This document shows, one piece after another, positions 33,700 through 42,289 of a stretch of 53,851 nt of DNA (its first letter is position 1; each line of letters opens with the position of its first letter). Position numbers and translations under genes: made by a program. The notes beneath the pieces were generated by a model. It was given only the letters and a program-made list of their open reading frames with translations. It did not search any database and was not told where the DNA came from. Source of the DNA: CBDUMN01 sp965368335 (GTDB lineage: Bacteria; Pseudomonadota; Alphaproteobacteria; Rhodospirillales; JAPHRK01); the NCBI GenBank assembly GCA_965368335.1, contig CBDUMN010000014.1:1-53851 (forward strand), given 5' to 3'.

Positions 33700-34344
33700 T
33701 CAGCCTTCAGCCAATCTCAGGTCCAAGTAGTTTTCTACATGGCCGATCATTTCGGCGAGGTTGTTGGTAAAGTAATGATCCGCGCCTTTGACCAATCTGT
33801 AATCGACTTCGACGTTTTTCTGGCTGCTGATTTTCTCGGCCAGTTTGGCGACCGATTCTTCCGTAACCAGTTCGTCGGCGTCCCCTTGGACGAATAGTCC
33901 CGATGAGGGGCAGGGGGCGAGAAACGAAAAGTCGTAAAGGTTGGCTGGCGGTGCGACCGATAGAAATCCGCTGATTTCGGGGCGGCGCATTAAAAGCTGC
34001 ATACCGATCCAGGCGCCGAAAGAATAGCCTGCGACCCAACAGGTTTTAGCGTTGGGATTGAAGCTTTGCATCCAGTCGAGCGCCGTGGCGGCGTCGGTTA
34101 ACTCACCTTGACCATTGTCGAAGGTGCCCTGTGAGCGGCCAACTCCGCGATAATTGAAACGTAAAACCGAAAAGCCACGATTCACAAAGGCGTGGAACAT
34201 GGCGTAGACGATTCGGTTGTTCATATTGCCGCCCTGTTCCGGGTGTGGATGCAGGATCAGCGCGACGGGCGCATTGGGCTTTTTGCTATGGCTGTAGCGT
34301 CCCTGAATACGGCCCTCGGGACCGTTGAAAATCACTTCTGGCAT
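33700..34344 (-). CDS. Alpha/beta hydrolase (dienelactone hydrolase-like)
   Basis: The 214-residue protein has an alpha/beta-hydrolase core with HPHPEQGG in the oxyanion region and nucleophile Ser108 in GYSFGAW. A predicted acid residue is in GDADELVTEESV, and His is in KGADHYF. This matches the COG2945-type cytoplasmic hydrolases of unknown substrate. It is single-gene and divergent from the cysE-isc operon, with about 150 bp between the starts. Confidence 0.85.
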   Translation of the reverse strand: MPEVIFNGPEGRIQGRYSHSKKPNAPVALILHPHPEQGGNMNNRIVYAMFHAFVNRGFSVLRFNYRGVGRSQGTFDNGQGELTDAATALDWMQSFNPNAKTCWVAGYSFGAWIGMQLLMRRPEISGFLSVAPPANLYDFSFLAPCPSSGLFVQGDADELVTEESVAKLAEKISSQKNVEVDYRLVKGADHYFTNNLAEMIGHVENYLDLRLAEG

Positions 34345-34437
34345 GGCGTTCCGTGTTCTTGGGTGGGCTGCTCAATTGCGCCCTTATATACCGAAATTCT
34401 TAAGGAAAGAAATAACCACAAAAAAAATACGCCAATA

Positions 34438-34470
34438 AAACTTGACCAATTTGGTCGGGTATCCTATATC
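34438..34470 (+). promoter_or_regulatory. isc operon promoter overlapped by IscR-type operator
   Basis: A sigma-70-like promoter has TTGACC (34442-34447), a 17-bp spacer and TATATC (34465-34470). The 25-bp stretch 34438-34462 contains the palindrome GACCAATTTGGTC followed by GGGTAT. By eye it agrees at 22 of 25 positions with the E. coli IscR type 1 consensus. The main differences are a paired swap inside the half-sites (C for T and G for A). Because it covers the -35 element, repression by holo-IscR, which is encoded by the second gene of the operon, is expected. The expected transcription start is near 34477. Confidence 0.8.
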
Positions 34471-34492
34471 AGTTCCCAGAAGGTGGGAGCAG

Positions 34493-35308
34493 ATGTTGGA
34501 AAAAAGCCTGACTTTGCAGCATGTTCTTTCCGCCAGCCCGAAAGCCGGGCTTTTACGCGAACGGGATACTAGCATAACGGGACCAATGGTTTTCAATAGT
34601 TTTAAAGCCGACATCGAATCTGTTTTGAAGAGAGACCCGGCCGCCCGCTCGAGGCTGGAGGTGGTCCTTTGCTATCCAGGGCTCCATGCCATGTTCGCTT
34701 ACCGCATCTCTCATGCTCTGTGGAAGCGGGATTGGCGTCTTTTGGCGCGGTTCATTTCTCATGTCGCAAAAATTGCGACGGGAATCGAAATTCACCCGGG
34801 TGCGACGATTGGCGAGCGCTTTTTCATCGACCATGGAACCGGCGTTGTGATTGGCGAAACGGCTGAGGTCGGTAACGACGTCACGCTTTATCAGGGCGTC
34901 ACGCTGGGCGGCACCTCGCTGGAAAAAGGTAAGCGTCATCCGACTTTGCACGATGGTGTGATTGTCGGTTCCGGGGCGCAGGTTCTTGGGCCGTTGACCT
35001 TGGGTGAGGGCGCACGGGTCGGGGCCAATGCAGTGGTCCTGAATGATGTGCCAAAAGGTGTCACGGTGGTCGGTATTCCGGCGCGCATGGTGATGCGCGA
35101 AAACGTGGACGAAGAAGAATTTGTCGCATATGGGCAGCCCAAAGCGGACTTGCCTGATCCGGTGGCGCGGTCCATCGATAGCTTGCGGCAGCAGGTTTCA
35201 GCTCTCATGGAGAGAATTGACGAGCTGGAAGACAAAGATGATTCCGGGGAGGAAGCATCTTCAGGGAAGGTCAAGAAACTGGCCGCCGGCGCAGGGAAAA
35301 AGCGGTGA
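34493..35308 (+). CDS. cysE: Serine O-acetyltransferase
   Basis: The product is a hexapeptide-repeat acyltransferase that makes O-acetylserine for cysteine synthesis. Recognisable stretches are RDPAARSRLEVVLCYPGLHA, IHPGATIGERFFIDHG, VVIGETAEVG and the active-site loop LGGTSLEKGKRHPTL. A Lys/Glu-rich tail (LEDKDDSGEEASSGKVKK) extends it. Start choice: ATG 34493 has AGGTGG 6 bases upstream and lies just after the predicted transcription start, giving 271 residues. ATG 34586 would give the more usual N-terminus (MVFNSFKADIESVL, 240 residues). It is first in the isc operon, so cysteine supply and cluster assembly are controlled together. Confidence 0.93.
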   Translation: MLEKSLTLQHVLSASPKAGLLRERDTSITGPMVFNSFKADIESVLKRDPAARSRLEVVLCYPGLHAMFAYRISHALWKRDWRLLARFISHVAKIATGIEIHPGATIGERFFIDHGTGVVIGETAEVGNDVTLYQGVTLGGTSLEKGKRHPTLHDGVIVGSGAQVLGPLTLGEGARVGANAVVLNDVPKGVTVVGIPARMVMRENVDEEEFVAYGQPKADLPDPVARSIDSLRQQVSALMERIDELEDKDDSGEEASSGKVKKLAAGAGKKR

Positions 35309-35358
35309 CGCAGAGCCGCCCGCCGGTCGCTTAAGAAGGCAGATGAAGGAGTTTAAAC

Positions 35359-35826
35359 GTGAAGCTCAGTACTAAAGGACGCTACGCCGTTATGGCGATG
35401 GTCGATCTTGCCAGCCACAGTCAGGGGAAACCTGTGGCCTTGGCGGACGTCGCCGAGCGGCAGGAAATTTCGCTCTCCTACCTGGAGCAGCTATTCGGGC
35501 GTTTGCGCAAAGGCGGTTTGGTTAAAAGCGTGAGAGGGCCCGGCGGTGGGTATCTGCTCTCGCGGGTTTCGTCGGATATCAGAGTTTCCGACATCATTAT
35601 GGCCGTCGATGAACCGATCCGCGCAACGCGCTGTACGCCAGGCTCTCCCGAGGGGTGCCGTGGCAATAAAAGTCGCTGCCTCACTCATGATCTTTGGGGT
35701 GAGTTGAGCAACCAAATCTATCTGTATCTCAGTTCCGTAACCGTTGAGGATATCTGTGAGCGCAGGGTGCTTGGCGGTAGCGGCGTTCTTCACCACCAGG
35801 GTCAACAGCGGGCAGCTGTGGGCTGA
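35359..35826 (+). CDS. iscR: IscR, Rrf2-family iron-sulfur regulator
   Basis: GTG start with AAGGAG 7 bases upstream; 155 residues. The Rrf2 winged helix-turn-helix begins MKLSTKGRYAVMAMVDLA and includes ISLSYLEQLFGRLRKGGLV with the wing VRGPGGGYLL. The cluster ligands are Cys92, Cys100, Cys107 and His110 (CTPGSPEGC, then CLTH), equivalent to E. coli Cys92, Cys98, Cys104 and His107 but with slightly longer spacings. With a [2Fe-2S] cluster it represses its own operon. The matching operator is seen upstream of cysE at 34438-34462. Confidence 0.95.
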   Translation: MKLSTKGRYAVMAMVDLASHSQGKPVALADVAERQEISLSYLEQLFGRLRKGGLVKSVRGPGGGYLLSRVSSDIRVSDIIMAVDEPIRATRCTPGSPEGCRGNKSRCLTHDLWGELSNQIYLYLSSVTVEDICERRVLGGSGVLHHQGQQRAAVG

Positions 35827-35842
35827 GGAGTTTAAAAAGCGA

Positions 35843-36979
35843 ATGATCGGCAAGGCGACATATCTCGACCACAATGCAACGGCTCCCGTTCGACGGGAAG
35901 CCGCCGATGCGGTGTGTGAGGTCTTGACGCTTTGCGGCAACCCGTCGTCGGTTCATGGTGCTGGACGCCGCGCCCATGGATGGCTGGAAACGGCCCGTGA
36001 ACGGGTTGCGGCTTTGGTAGGCCGTCCTCCTGCCCATGTAATCTTTACCTCAGGTGGCACCGAGGCCAATGCGTTGGCGCTTAAGGGCTGTGGGCGGAGC
36101 CGGGTTTTCGTTTCGGCGATTGAGCACCCCTCGGTGCTCAATGCACTCGACCATGCCGAGCTTATTCCGGTTGATGGCGATGGAATTGTTGACCTCAATT
36201 GGCTCGATAAAACTCTCGAAGAATGCGGGAGCGAAGCGCTTGTTTCGGTAATGGCGGCCAATAATGAAACAGGTGTTCTTCAGCCGATGGAAAAGGTGGC
36301 CGAAGTGGTCCGGCGGCATGGTGCGTTGCTTCATAGCGATGCCGTTCAATTGGTCGGCAAGGCGCCTCTGGACAAGCTGTCGGCCCAGACCCATATGATG
36401 AGCCTCTCGGCTCACAAGTTGGGCGGGCCGCAGGGGGTTGGCGCAGTGATCGCCGATGAGTTGGATGTTGCGTTGGCGCCCCTGATTAAGGGGGGCGGGC
36501 AGGAACGCAGCAAACGGGCCGGAACTGAAAATCTGCCCGGCATCGTCGGTTTTGGTGTCGCTGCTGAGTTGGCGAAGAATGATTTGGAGGGTGCGGAACG
36601 TCTCGCCGTTTTACGGGACGATCTTGAAAACCGCCTCACCCAAATTGTTCCCGCTGCGGTTTTCGCCGCCCAGGATAGGCCGAGGCTTCCCAATACCAGT
36701 TGCTTCGCTGTGCCGGGTTTGAAGGCTGAAACTTTGGTGATGGCGCTTGATCTGGCCGGTGTCATGGTCAGCGCCGGTTCGGCCTGTTCGTCGGGCAAGG
36801 TCAAGGCCTCTCATGTGCTGAAAAGCCAGGGATGGTCTGATGATCTGGCGGCGGGAGCGATCCGCGTCAGCCTCGGCCGAACGACGACCGAGGTGGACAT
36901 CGAGAAGTTCATGGATGCCTGGATGGAAGTTTATCGCCGTCTGGCTCCTGAAAATAAACCAGAAGGGGCGGCGGCTTAA
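35843..36979 (+). CDS. Cysteine desulfurase, NifS/IscS-like (first of two)
   Basis: The start at 35843 (MIGKATYLDHNATAPV) gives 378 residues. The PLP Lys192 is in LSAHKLGGPQG and the persulfide-forming Cys315 is in SAGSACSSGKVKASHVL. The group I loop around Cys resembles NifS and IscS rather than SufS. It removes sulfur from cysteine for Fe-S clusters or thio-modification. It lies between iscR and the canonical iscS, so the operon carries two desulfurases. They are clearly diverged in sequence, which argues against a recent tandem duplication. A division of labour (for example MnmA versus IscU delivery) is an inference. Confidence 0.92.
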   Translation: MIGKATYLDHNATAPVRREAADAVCEVLTLCGNPSSVHGAGRRAHGWLETARERVAALVGRPPAHVIFTSGGTEANALALKGCGRSRVFVSAIEHPSVLNALDHAELIPVDGDGIVDLNWLDKTLEECGSEALVSVMAANNETGVLQPMEKVAEVVRRHGALLHSDAVQLVGKAPLDKLSAQTHMMSLSAHKLGGPQGVGAVIADELDVALAPLIKGGGQERSKRAGTENLPGIVGFGVAAELAKNDLEGAERLAVLRDDLENRLTQIVPAAVFAAQDRPRLPNTSCFAVPGLKAETLVMALDLAGVMVSAGSACSSGKVKASHVLKSQGWSDDLAAGAIRVSLGRTTTEVDIEKFMDAWMEVYRRLAPENKPEGAAA

Positions 36980-37018
36980 AGCCATCGCCAACGCGAAACA
37001 GGAAAGAAGAGAAGTGGA

Positions 37019-38269
37019 ATGACCGAACAATCCCCCCAGCCGATCATTAAGAAGAAGACTGGCAAGTCGGTATATCTGGACTATCAGGCAACCACGCCGA
37101 CCGATCCGCGTGTGGTCGAGGCTATGTTGCCCTATTTCACGGAAAAGTTTGGAAACCCTCACTCGCGTAACCATCCGTACGGCTGGGAAGCCGAGGGCGC
37201 GGTGGAAAAGGCTCGTGAGCAGATTGCTCACCTGATCGGTGCGGATTCTAAGGAAATCATTTTCACTTCGGGTGCGACCGAGTCCAACAACTTGGCGCTC
37301 AAAGGTGTGGCGAACTTCTATAAGGACCGTAAGAACCACATCATTACTGTGGTTACCGAGCATAAGTGTGTGCTCGATACCTGTCGCCATTTAGAGCAGG
37401 AAGGGTTCGACGTCACCTATCTGCCGGTTAATGACAAAGGGCTGATCGACCTGAAGCAGTTGGAAGAGGCGATGACCGATAAAACCCTGTTGGTTTCGGT
37501 CATGGGCGTTAACAACGAAATCGGCGTCATTCAACCGCTCAAGGAAATCGGTGCGCTTTGTCGTGAGCGGAAGATTTTCTTCCATACCGACTGCGCCCAG
37601 GCGGTGGGTAAGATCCCTCTCGACGTGAATGAAATGAACATCGATCTGATGAGCATTTCGGGCCATAAGCTTTACGGCCCCATGGGAATTGGCGCGCTCT
37701 ACGTCCGCCGTCGCCCCCGTGTGCGTTTGCAGGCCATGATCAATGGTGGCGGCCAGGAGCGCGGCATGCGGTCCGGCACCCTGCCGACGCCGCTTTGCGT
37801 CGGTCTTGGCGAGGCTTGCGAGATTGCAGAAAAGGAAATGCCGGCGGAAACCGAACGTCTGAAGATGCTCAGTGATCGTATGTATAAGCGGATTATGGAT
37901 GCGTTGCCTGAAGTCTATCTCAATGGCGATCACGAACAGCGTGTGCCGGGCAACCTCAATCTAAGCTTCGCCTATGTTGAGGGCGAGGGCCTGATGATGG
38001 GCATCAACGATTTGTCCGTTTCATCCGGTTCGGCCTGTACGTCGGCCTCGTTGGAGCCCTCATATGTCCTTCGGGCGTTGGGGCTTGAAGACGAGTTGGC
38101 TCATACATCGCTGCGTCTCGGCTTCGGCCGTTTCAGTACGGAAGAAGAAGTCGACTACGCCGCCGAGCGCATCATTCAGGAAGTCCAGCGCCTTCGGGAC
38201 ATGAGCCCGCTTTGGGAAATGGCGCAAGAAGGAATCGATATTAAATCGATCGAATGGGCCGAACATTAG
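37019..38269 (+). CDS. iscS: Cysteine desulfurase IscS
   Basis: The 416-residue product is the canonical IscS: YLDYQATTPTDPRVV at the start, the PLP Lys217 in SISGHKLYGPMG, and catalytic Cys340 in SSGSACTSASLEPSYVL. The IscS-specific C-terminal tail (SPLWEMAQEGIDIKSIEW) docks IscU. It supplies persulfide sulfur to IscU, MnmA and other acceptors. It starts 39 bp after the first desulfurase gene and 45 bp before iscU. The N-terminal 15 residues (MTEQSPQPIIKKKTG) are an extra extension. Confidence 0.97.
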   Translation: MTEQSPQPIIKKKTGKSVYLDYQATTPTDPRVVEAMLPYFTEKFGNPHSRNHPYGWEAEGAVEKAREQIAHLIGADSKEIIFTSGATESNNLALKGVANFYKDRKNHIITVVTEHKCVLDTCRHLEQEGFDVTYLPVNDKGLIDLKQLEEAMTDKTLLVSVMGVNNEIGVIQPLKEIGALCRERKIFFHTDCAQAVGKIPLDVNEMNIDLMSISGHKLYGPMGIGALYVRRRPRVRLQAMINGGGQERGMRSGTLPTPLCVGLGEACEIAEKEMPAETERLKMLSDRMYKRIMDALPEVYLNGDHEQRVPGNLNLSFAYVEGEGLMMGINDLSVSSGSACTSASLEPSYVLRALGLEDELAHTSLRLGFGRFSTEEEVDYAAERIIQEVQRLRDMSPLWEMAQEGIDIKSIEWAEH

Positions 38270-38314
38270 AGATAACGTCGAGAAAACGAACGTTTTTGTG
38301 GAGACTGGAAGCAA

Positions 38315-38698
38315 ATGTCATACAGTAAAGAACTGATCGATCACTATGAAAACCCGCGCAACGTGGGCACCATGGACAAGGACTCCGACGAGGTTGGAAC
38401 CGGCCTTGTCGGCGCTCCGGCTTGTGGCGACGTGATGAAGCTGCAAATCAAGGTCAGCCCGGAAGGCATCATTGAAGACGCCAAGTTCAAGACCTTCGGC
38501 TGTGGCTCGGCCATTGCCTCGAGTTCGCTCGTTACCGAGTGGGTCAAGGGCAAGACCGTGGACGAAGCCGCCGAGATCAAAAACACCCAGATTGCCGAAG
38601 AATTGGCCTTGCCGCCGGTGAAGATCCATTGTTCGGTCTTGGCCGAGGATGCTATCAAAGCCGCAATTAGCGATTACAAAGGCAAACGCGGTAAGTAG
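38315..38698 (+). CDS. iscU: Iron-sulfur cluster scaffold IscU
   Basis: The 127-residue scaffold has the three conserved Cys: Cys37 in GAPACGD (with Asp39), Cys63 in FGCGSA and Cys106 in KIHCSVLAEDA. The LPPVK motif at about 99-103 is the HscA recognition site. It builds [2Fe-2S] clusters from sulfur delivered by IscS and passes them on with HscA and HscB. It is central in the operon, between iscS and iscA. Confidence 0.98.
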   Translation: MSYSKELIDHYENPRNVGTMDKDSDEVGTGLVGAPACGDVMKLQIKVSPEGIIEDAKFKTFGCGSAIASSSLVTEWVKGKTVDEAAEIKNTQIAEELALPPVKIHCSVLAEDAIKAAISDYKGKRGK

Positions 38699-38719
38699 GC
38701 TCACTAAAGAAGGGAACTG

Positions 38720-39067
38720 ATGAAAATGGATGGTCGTCCTGCACCGATTACCGTGACCGAAGCAGCCGTGACACAGATTGCCAAGCTGCTGGATAGTCGT
38801 GGAAAACCCTCTGCGGGCATTCGTGTGAGTGTGCGCACCAAGGGCTGCTCCGGCATGTCCTACACCATCGAATACGCCGATGAGAAAAACGAATTCGACG
38901 AGGTGGTGGAAGCGGGCGACGTGACGATTTTCATTGATCCCAAGGCTTCCATGTTCATTTTCGGCACCGAGATGGATTTCGTGACCGAAAAAATGGCCTC
39001 AGGGTTTGTGTTCAACAACCCAAATGAAAAGGGCCGTTGCGGCTGCGGAGAATCCTTCCACGTTTAA
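38720..39067 (+). CDS. iscA: A-type iron-sulfur carrier IscA
   Basis: The 115-residue A-type carrier has Cys43 in KGCSGMSY and the C-terminal pair Cys107 and Cys109 in GRCGCGESF, all three needed for cluster or iron binding. It hands clusters, especially [4Fe-4S], to target enzymes. It has a slightly longer N-terminus (MKMDGRPAPI) than E. coli IscA. It follows iscU by 21 bp and is followed by an 83-bp gap with a hairpin before hscB. Confidence 0.95.
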   Translation: MKMDGRPAPITVTEAAVTQIAKLLDSRGKPSAGIRVSVRTKGCSGMSYTIEYADEKNEFDEVVEAGDVTIFIDPKASMFIFGTEMDFVTEKMASGFVFNNPNEKGRCGCGESFHV

Positions 39068-39092
39068 TGGCGTGAATTTTCATCGAAAACAG

Positions 39093-39121
39093 CGGCCGTC
39101 CTGATATTCGATGGACGGTCG
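39093..39121 (+). other. Intergenic hairpin between iscA and hscB
   Basis: CGGCCGTCC (39093-39101) can pair with GGACGGTCG (39113-39121) with one G-U pair and an 11-base loop. There is no T tract. It may act as an RNA processing or stability element separating the iscRSUA part from the chaperone part of the transcript. Confidence 0.4.
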
Positions 39122-39150
39122 TGTTGCGTCGGAGAAATGACTGAAGAACC

Positions 39151-39798
39151 ATGCATGGTCAGGTAGAAGAAAATTCGGAAGGTCAGCGTAAGGTTGGCGT
39201 TGTGCCTTGTTGGTCCTGTAAAGGACCGGTAAGGGAAGGTGCGGCTTTTTGCCAAACCTGTAAATCGGTGCAGCCGCCAGGGCAGGTTGATCACTTTGCC
39301 CGTTTTGGCCTTCAGGCCCGTTTCCGGGTCGATGTGGGGGCTCTCGAGCGTCTGTATTTCGACTTGCAGCGCCAATTGCATCCTGACCGTTTCGTTACCC
39401 GAAGCAGTAAGGAGCGAGCGCTTTCTCAGCTTCAGGCAACCAGCCTAAATGAAGCTTATGAAACCCTAAAAGACCCTCTGCGTCGGGCCGATTATCTGAT
39501 GCATCTTCACGGCACCGATGTATTGCCCGATGGCTGCAATCTGGTCAACGATCAGGAACTCCTGATGGAAGCCATGGAGATGCGTGAAGCCTTGATGGAA
39601 GCCGACAGTATGGAAGCCATCGATAAGGTGGCCAAGCAAGCGTCTGACGATATCGCCGACTGCATCGCCGCGCTAGAGTGCTCCTTTGCCGAAAAGGACT
39701 GGGAAACCACCTGCCGCTTGACCACCCGGCTCAAGTATCTCACCAAAATGGCCGACGAAACCAAGACCCATCGGGTCAAACTCAAGAGTATGTTATAA
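39151..39798 (+). CDS. hscB: Co-chaperone HscB with N-terminal zinc-ribbon
   Basis: The 215-residue J-type co-chaperone has an N-terminal four-Cys element (Cys20, Cys23, Cys34, Cys37; PCWSCKG ... FCQTCKS). This is absent from E. coli HscB but present in eukaryotic HSC20 and in many alphaproteobacterial forms. The J domain includes LHPDRF, and the C-terminal three-helix region binds IscU. It stimulates HscA and targets it to IscU. The stop overlaps the hscA start (TAATG), so translation is coupled. Confidence 0.93.
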   Translation: MHGQVEENSEGQRKVGVVPCWSCKGPVREGAAFCQTCKSVQPPGQVDHFARFGLQARFRVDVGALERLYFDLQRQLHPDRFVTRSSKERALSQLQATSLNEAYETLKDPLRRADYLMHLHGTDVLPDGCNLVNDQELLMEAMEMREALMEADSMEAIDKVAKQASDDIADCIAALECSFAEKDWETTCRLTTRLKYLTKMADETKTHRVKLKSML

Positions 39799-41720
39799 TG
39801 TCTGAGGAAGAGTCTCTCCCGCTTCTCCAAATCACCGAACCGGGAGCCGCTCCCGAAGAAACCGGCGAGGCCAAAAAGGCTGTGGCCGTCGGGATTGATT
39901 TGGGCACCACCAATTCCGTGATCGCTGTCAGCCGGGATGGCGCGCCGAAAGTACTGGAAGACGACATGGGTGAGGCTCTCGTGCCCTCCGTAGTCGCCTA
40001 TGCGCCGGACGGTTCGGCTATCGTTGGCGGGTTGGCTAAGCGCCTGTTGCTTGACCGACCGGAAAGCGTGGTGAGTTCCATCAAGCGACTGATGGGGCGG
40101 GGGCCGGAAGATGTGAAGTCCCTGGCTGGCGTTATGCCGTTTGAAATTGAGCCCTACCAGGATGGCGAGACGGGAATGGTGCGCATCAAGGTGATGGGTC
40201 ACCGCAAAACTCCCGTTGAGGTTTCGGCAGATATTCTTGCCGCCTTGAAAAGTCTGGCAGAGGAAGAGGCCGGTGAGCAAGTCGAGCAGGCGGTAATTAC
40301 CGTGCCGGCCTATTTCGACGATGCAGCCCGTACGGCGACAAAGGATGCGGCTCAATTGGCTGGTCTGGAGGTTTTGCGCCTTATCAATGAGCCGACGGCA
40401 GCGGCCTTGGCCTATGGTCTGGACCAGGGGGCGGAAGGTCTCTACGCGGTCTACGACCTGGGGGGCGGGACGTTTGATATCTCTTTGCTGCGTATGGAAA
40501 AAGGCGTTTTCCAGGTTAAGGCGACCGGTGGCGACGCGGCGCTTGGCGGTGACGACTTCGATCACGCAATTGCCGAACATTTCCTGAAAGAGCGCGCTAA
40601 AACCTTGGGCGAGGTGAACCTGACGCGGGATGAAGTCAAGGTTTCCCTAATGACCGGACGGCTCGCCAAGGAATGTCTGACCCATGAAGATAGCGGTCAA
40701 TGGGTGCTGGAATCGGGGGGGCAGACATCCTCTCATGATCTAACCCGTGATGAATTTGAAAAGCTGATTGAAGGGTTTGTCGACCGGACCTTGGAGATTT
40801 GTTCCCACGTTCTCGACGATGCTGAAGTCACGGCTTCGGATGTCAAAGGGGTTGTTCTCGTCGGCGGTTCGACACGTGTGCCTCTGGTGCGTCGCAAGGT
40901 TCAAGCCTTCTTCGGTTCCGAGCCTCTGGCCGATATCGATCCCGATAAAGTGGTTGCCGTCGGTGCATCCCTGCAAGCCGAGGCTCTGACGGTCGGGTCC
41001 GATACTCTGTTGCTCGACGTGACGCCTTTGTCCCTCGGCTTGGAAACCATGGGCGAAATGACCGAGAAGGTCATTCATCGCAACACGCCCATTCCAGTCG
41101 CAAAAGCTCAGGAGTTCACCACCTATCAGGATGGCCAGACCGCTATGATGATTCATGTGGTCCAGGGTGAGCGGGAAATGGTCGATCAGTGTCGTTCACT
41201 GGCTCGTTTCGTCTTGAAGGGCATTCCGCCCATGACGGCGGGCGCCGCTCGCATTCGCGTCACCTTCCAGGTGGATGCCGATGGTTTGTTGACGGTCAGC
41301 GCGCGGGAGGAAACCACCGGTGTTGAACAGATGGTCGAAGTCAAGCCGTCCTACGGTCTAAGCGAAGACGAAATGGCCAATATGCTGCGCGACAGCATGG
41401 TTCACGCTAAAGACGATATCCAAGATCGGCTGCTGGCCGAATCCCGCGTCGAGGCCTCCCGTGTGCTCAATGCCGTTATTGCTGCGCTGCAAGTGGACGG
41501 CGATCTGCTCAGTGGAGACGAACGGGCCAAGGTCGATAACGCCGTTACCGCGCTTGATCAGGCAATCAAGGGCAGTATGCGTGAAGAGATTGACGCGGCT
41601 GTCGATGTCTTGGACAAAGAAACCCAGGAGTTTGCCGCCCGCCGTATGGATCGCGGTATCCGCGATGCGTTAAGCGGAGTTGAAGTGGATGTCCTGGAAG
41701 AAAAAATTAGCGAAGAGTAG
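39798..41720 (+). CDS. hscA: Hsp70-type chaperone HscA
   Basis: The ATG at 39798 overlaps the hscB stop and gives 640 residues. The nucleotide-binding domain has GIDLGTTNSVIA, INEPTAAALAYG, YDLGGGTFDISLL and VVLVGGSTRVPLV. The substrate domain starts with LLLDVTPLSLGLETMG. The N-terminal 28-residue acidic extension and the divergent linker are typical of HscA rather than DnaK. It uses ATP to help IscU release its cluster. fdx follows 12 bp downstream. Confidence 0.97.
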   Translation: MSEEESLPLLQITEPGAAPEETGEAKKAVAVGIDLGTTNSVIAVSRDGAPKVLEDDMGEALVPSVVAYAPDGSAIVGGLAKRLLLDRPESVVSSIKRLMGRGPEDVKSLAGVMPFEIEPYQDGETGMVRIKVMGHRKTPVEVSADILAALKSLAEEEAGEQVEQAVITVPAYFDDAARTATKDAAQLAGLEVLRLINEPTAAALAYGLDQGAEGLYAVYDLGGGTFDISLLRMEKGVFQVKATGGDAALGGDDFDHAIAEHFLKERAKTLGEVNLTRDEVKVSLMTGRLAKECLTHEDSGQWVLESGGQTSSHDLTRDEFEKLIEGFVDRTLEICSHVLDDAEVTASDVKGVVLVGGSTRVPLVRRKVQAFFGSEPLADIDPDKVVAVGASLQAEALTVGSDTLLLDVTPLSLGLETMGEMTEKVIHRNTPIPVAKAQEFTTYQDGQTAMMIHVVQGEREMVDQCRSLARFVLKGIPPMTAGAARIRVTFQVDADGLLTVSAREETTGVEQMVEVKPSYGLSEDEMANMLRDSMVHAKDDIQDRLLAESRVEASRVLNAVIAALQVDGDLLSGDERAKVDNAVTALDQAIKGSMREEIDAAVDVLDKETQEFAARRMDRGIRDALSGVEVDVLEEKISEE

Positions 41721-41732
41721 GAGTTCTCGCTC

Positions 41733-42068
41733 ATGCCGAAGATGACTTTCATTCTGCCCGATGGCGAACGTAAGGAAGTTGAAGGAAAAGAAGGGGTGTC
41801 GGTGCTCGAACTGGCCCACCAGAACAGCATCGACCTGGAAGGGGCCTGTGAAGGGTCTCTGGCCTGCTCGACCTGCCACGTTATCGTCGATCCCGAGTTC
41901 TACGACAAACTGGATGAACCCAGCGAAGACGAAGAGGATATGCTCGATCTCGCTTTTGCGCTAACCCATACCTCGCGCCTTGGCTGCCAGATCGATTTGA
42001 CCTCCGATCTCGATGGTTTGGTTGTGACTCTACCGGCTGCGACCCGTAACATGCAGGTCGATAAATAA
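41733..42068 (+). CDS. fdx: [2Fe-2S] ferredoxin of the Isc system
   Basis: The 111-residue adrenodoxin-type ferredoxin has cluster ligands Cys39, Cys45, Cys48 and Cys85 (GACEGSLACSTCHV ... RLGCQI). An acidic helix (DEPSEDEEDML) between them is used for partner binding. It supplies electrons to IscS/IscU for persulfide reduction and cluster coupling. Spacing to iscX is 17 bp. Confidence 0.97.
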   Translation: MPKMTFILPDGERKEVEGKEGVSVLELAHQNSIDLEGACEGSLACSTCHVIVDPEFYDKLDEPSEDEEDMLDLAFALTHTSRLGCQIDLTSDLDGLVVTLPAATRNMQVDK

Positions 42069-42085
42069 ACCGAGGGAGGCCGTAA

Positions 42086-42286
42086 ATGGGACTGCGCTGG
42101 ACCGATGTTTACGATATTGCCATTGAGCTGGAAGATGCTTATCCAGAGCAGGATATCGTCAATATCCGCTTCACCGACCTTTGGAAAATGGTGATGGACC
42201 TGCCGGACTTTGACGACGATAAAGAGCACTGCAATGAAAAAGTCCTCCAAGCCATTCAGGCGGCTTGGCTGGATGAGCGAGACTGA
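42086..42286 (+). CDS. iscX: IscX, small acidic Isc accessory protein
   Basis: The 66-residue acidic protein has the IscX signature (WTDVYDIAIELEDAYPEQD, FTDLWKMVMDLPDF and a C-terminal QAAWLDERD). IscX binds IscS and iron and modulates desulfurase activity in place of frataxin-like regulation. It is preceded by GAGGG and lies 17 bp from fdx and 3 bp from the cytochrome gene. Confidence 0.95.
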   Translation: MGLRWTDVYDIAIELEDAYPEQDIVNIRFTDLWKMVMDLPDFDDDKEHCNEKVLQAIQAAWLDERD

Positions 42287-42289
42287 TCA

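Noticed and set aside
34535..34554. Hairpin AGCCCG-CGGGCT with a short T run, considered as an attenuator before cysE
   Set aside because: If cysE starts at 34493, as the ribosome site suggests, it lies within coding sequence. Stem and T run are short.
36611..37390. 259-codon open frame antisense to the two desulfurase genes
   Set aside because: Spans the junction of two well-supported genes and encodes no recognisable protein.
39552..40580. 342-codon open frame antisense to hscB/hscA
   Set aside because: It lies fully inside strongly supported genes on the other strand, shows no domain, and results from codon bias.
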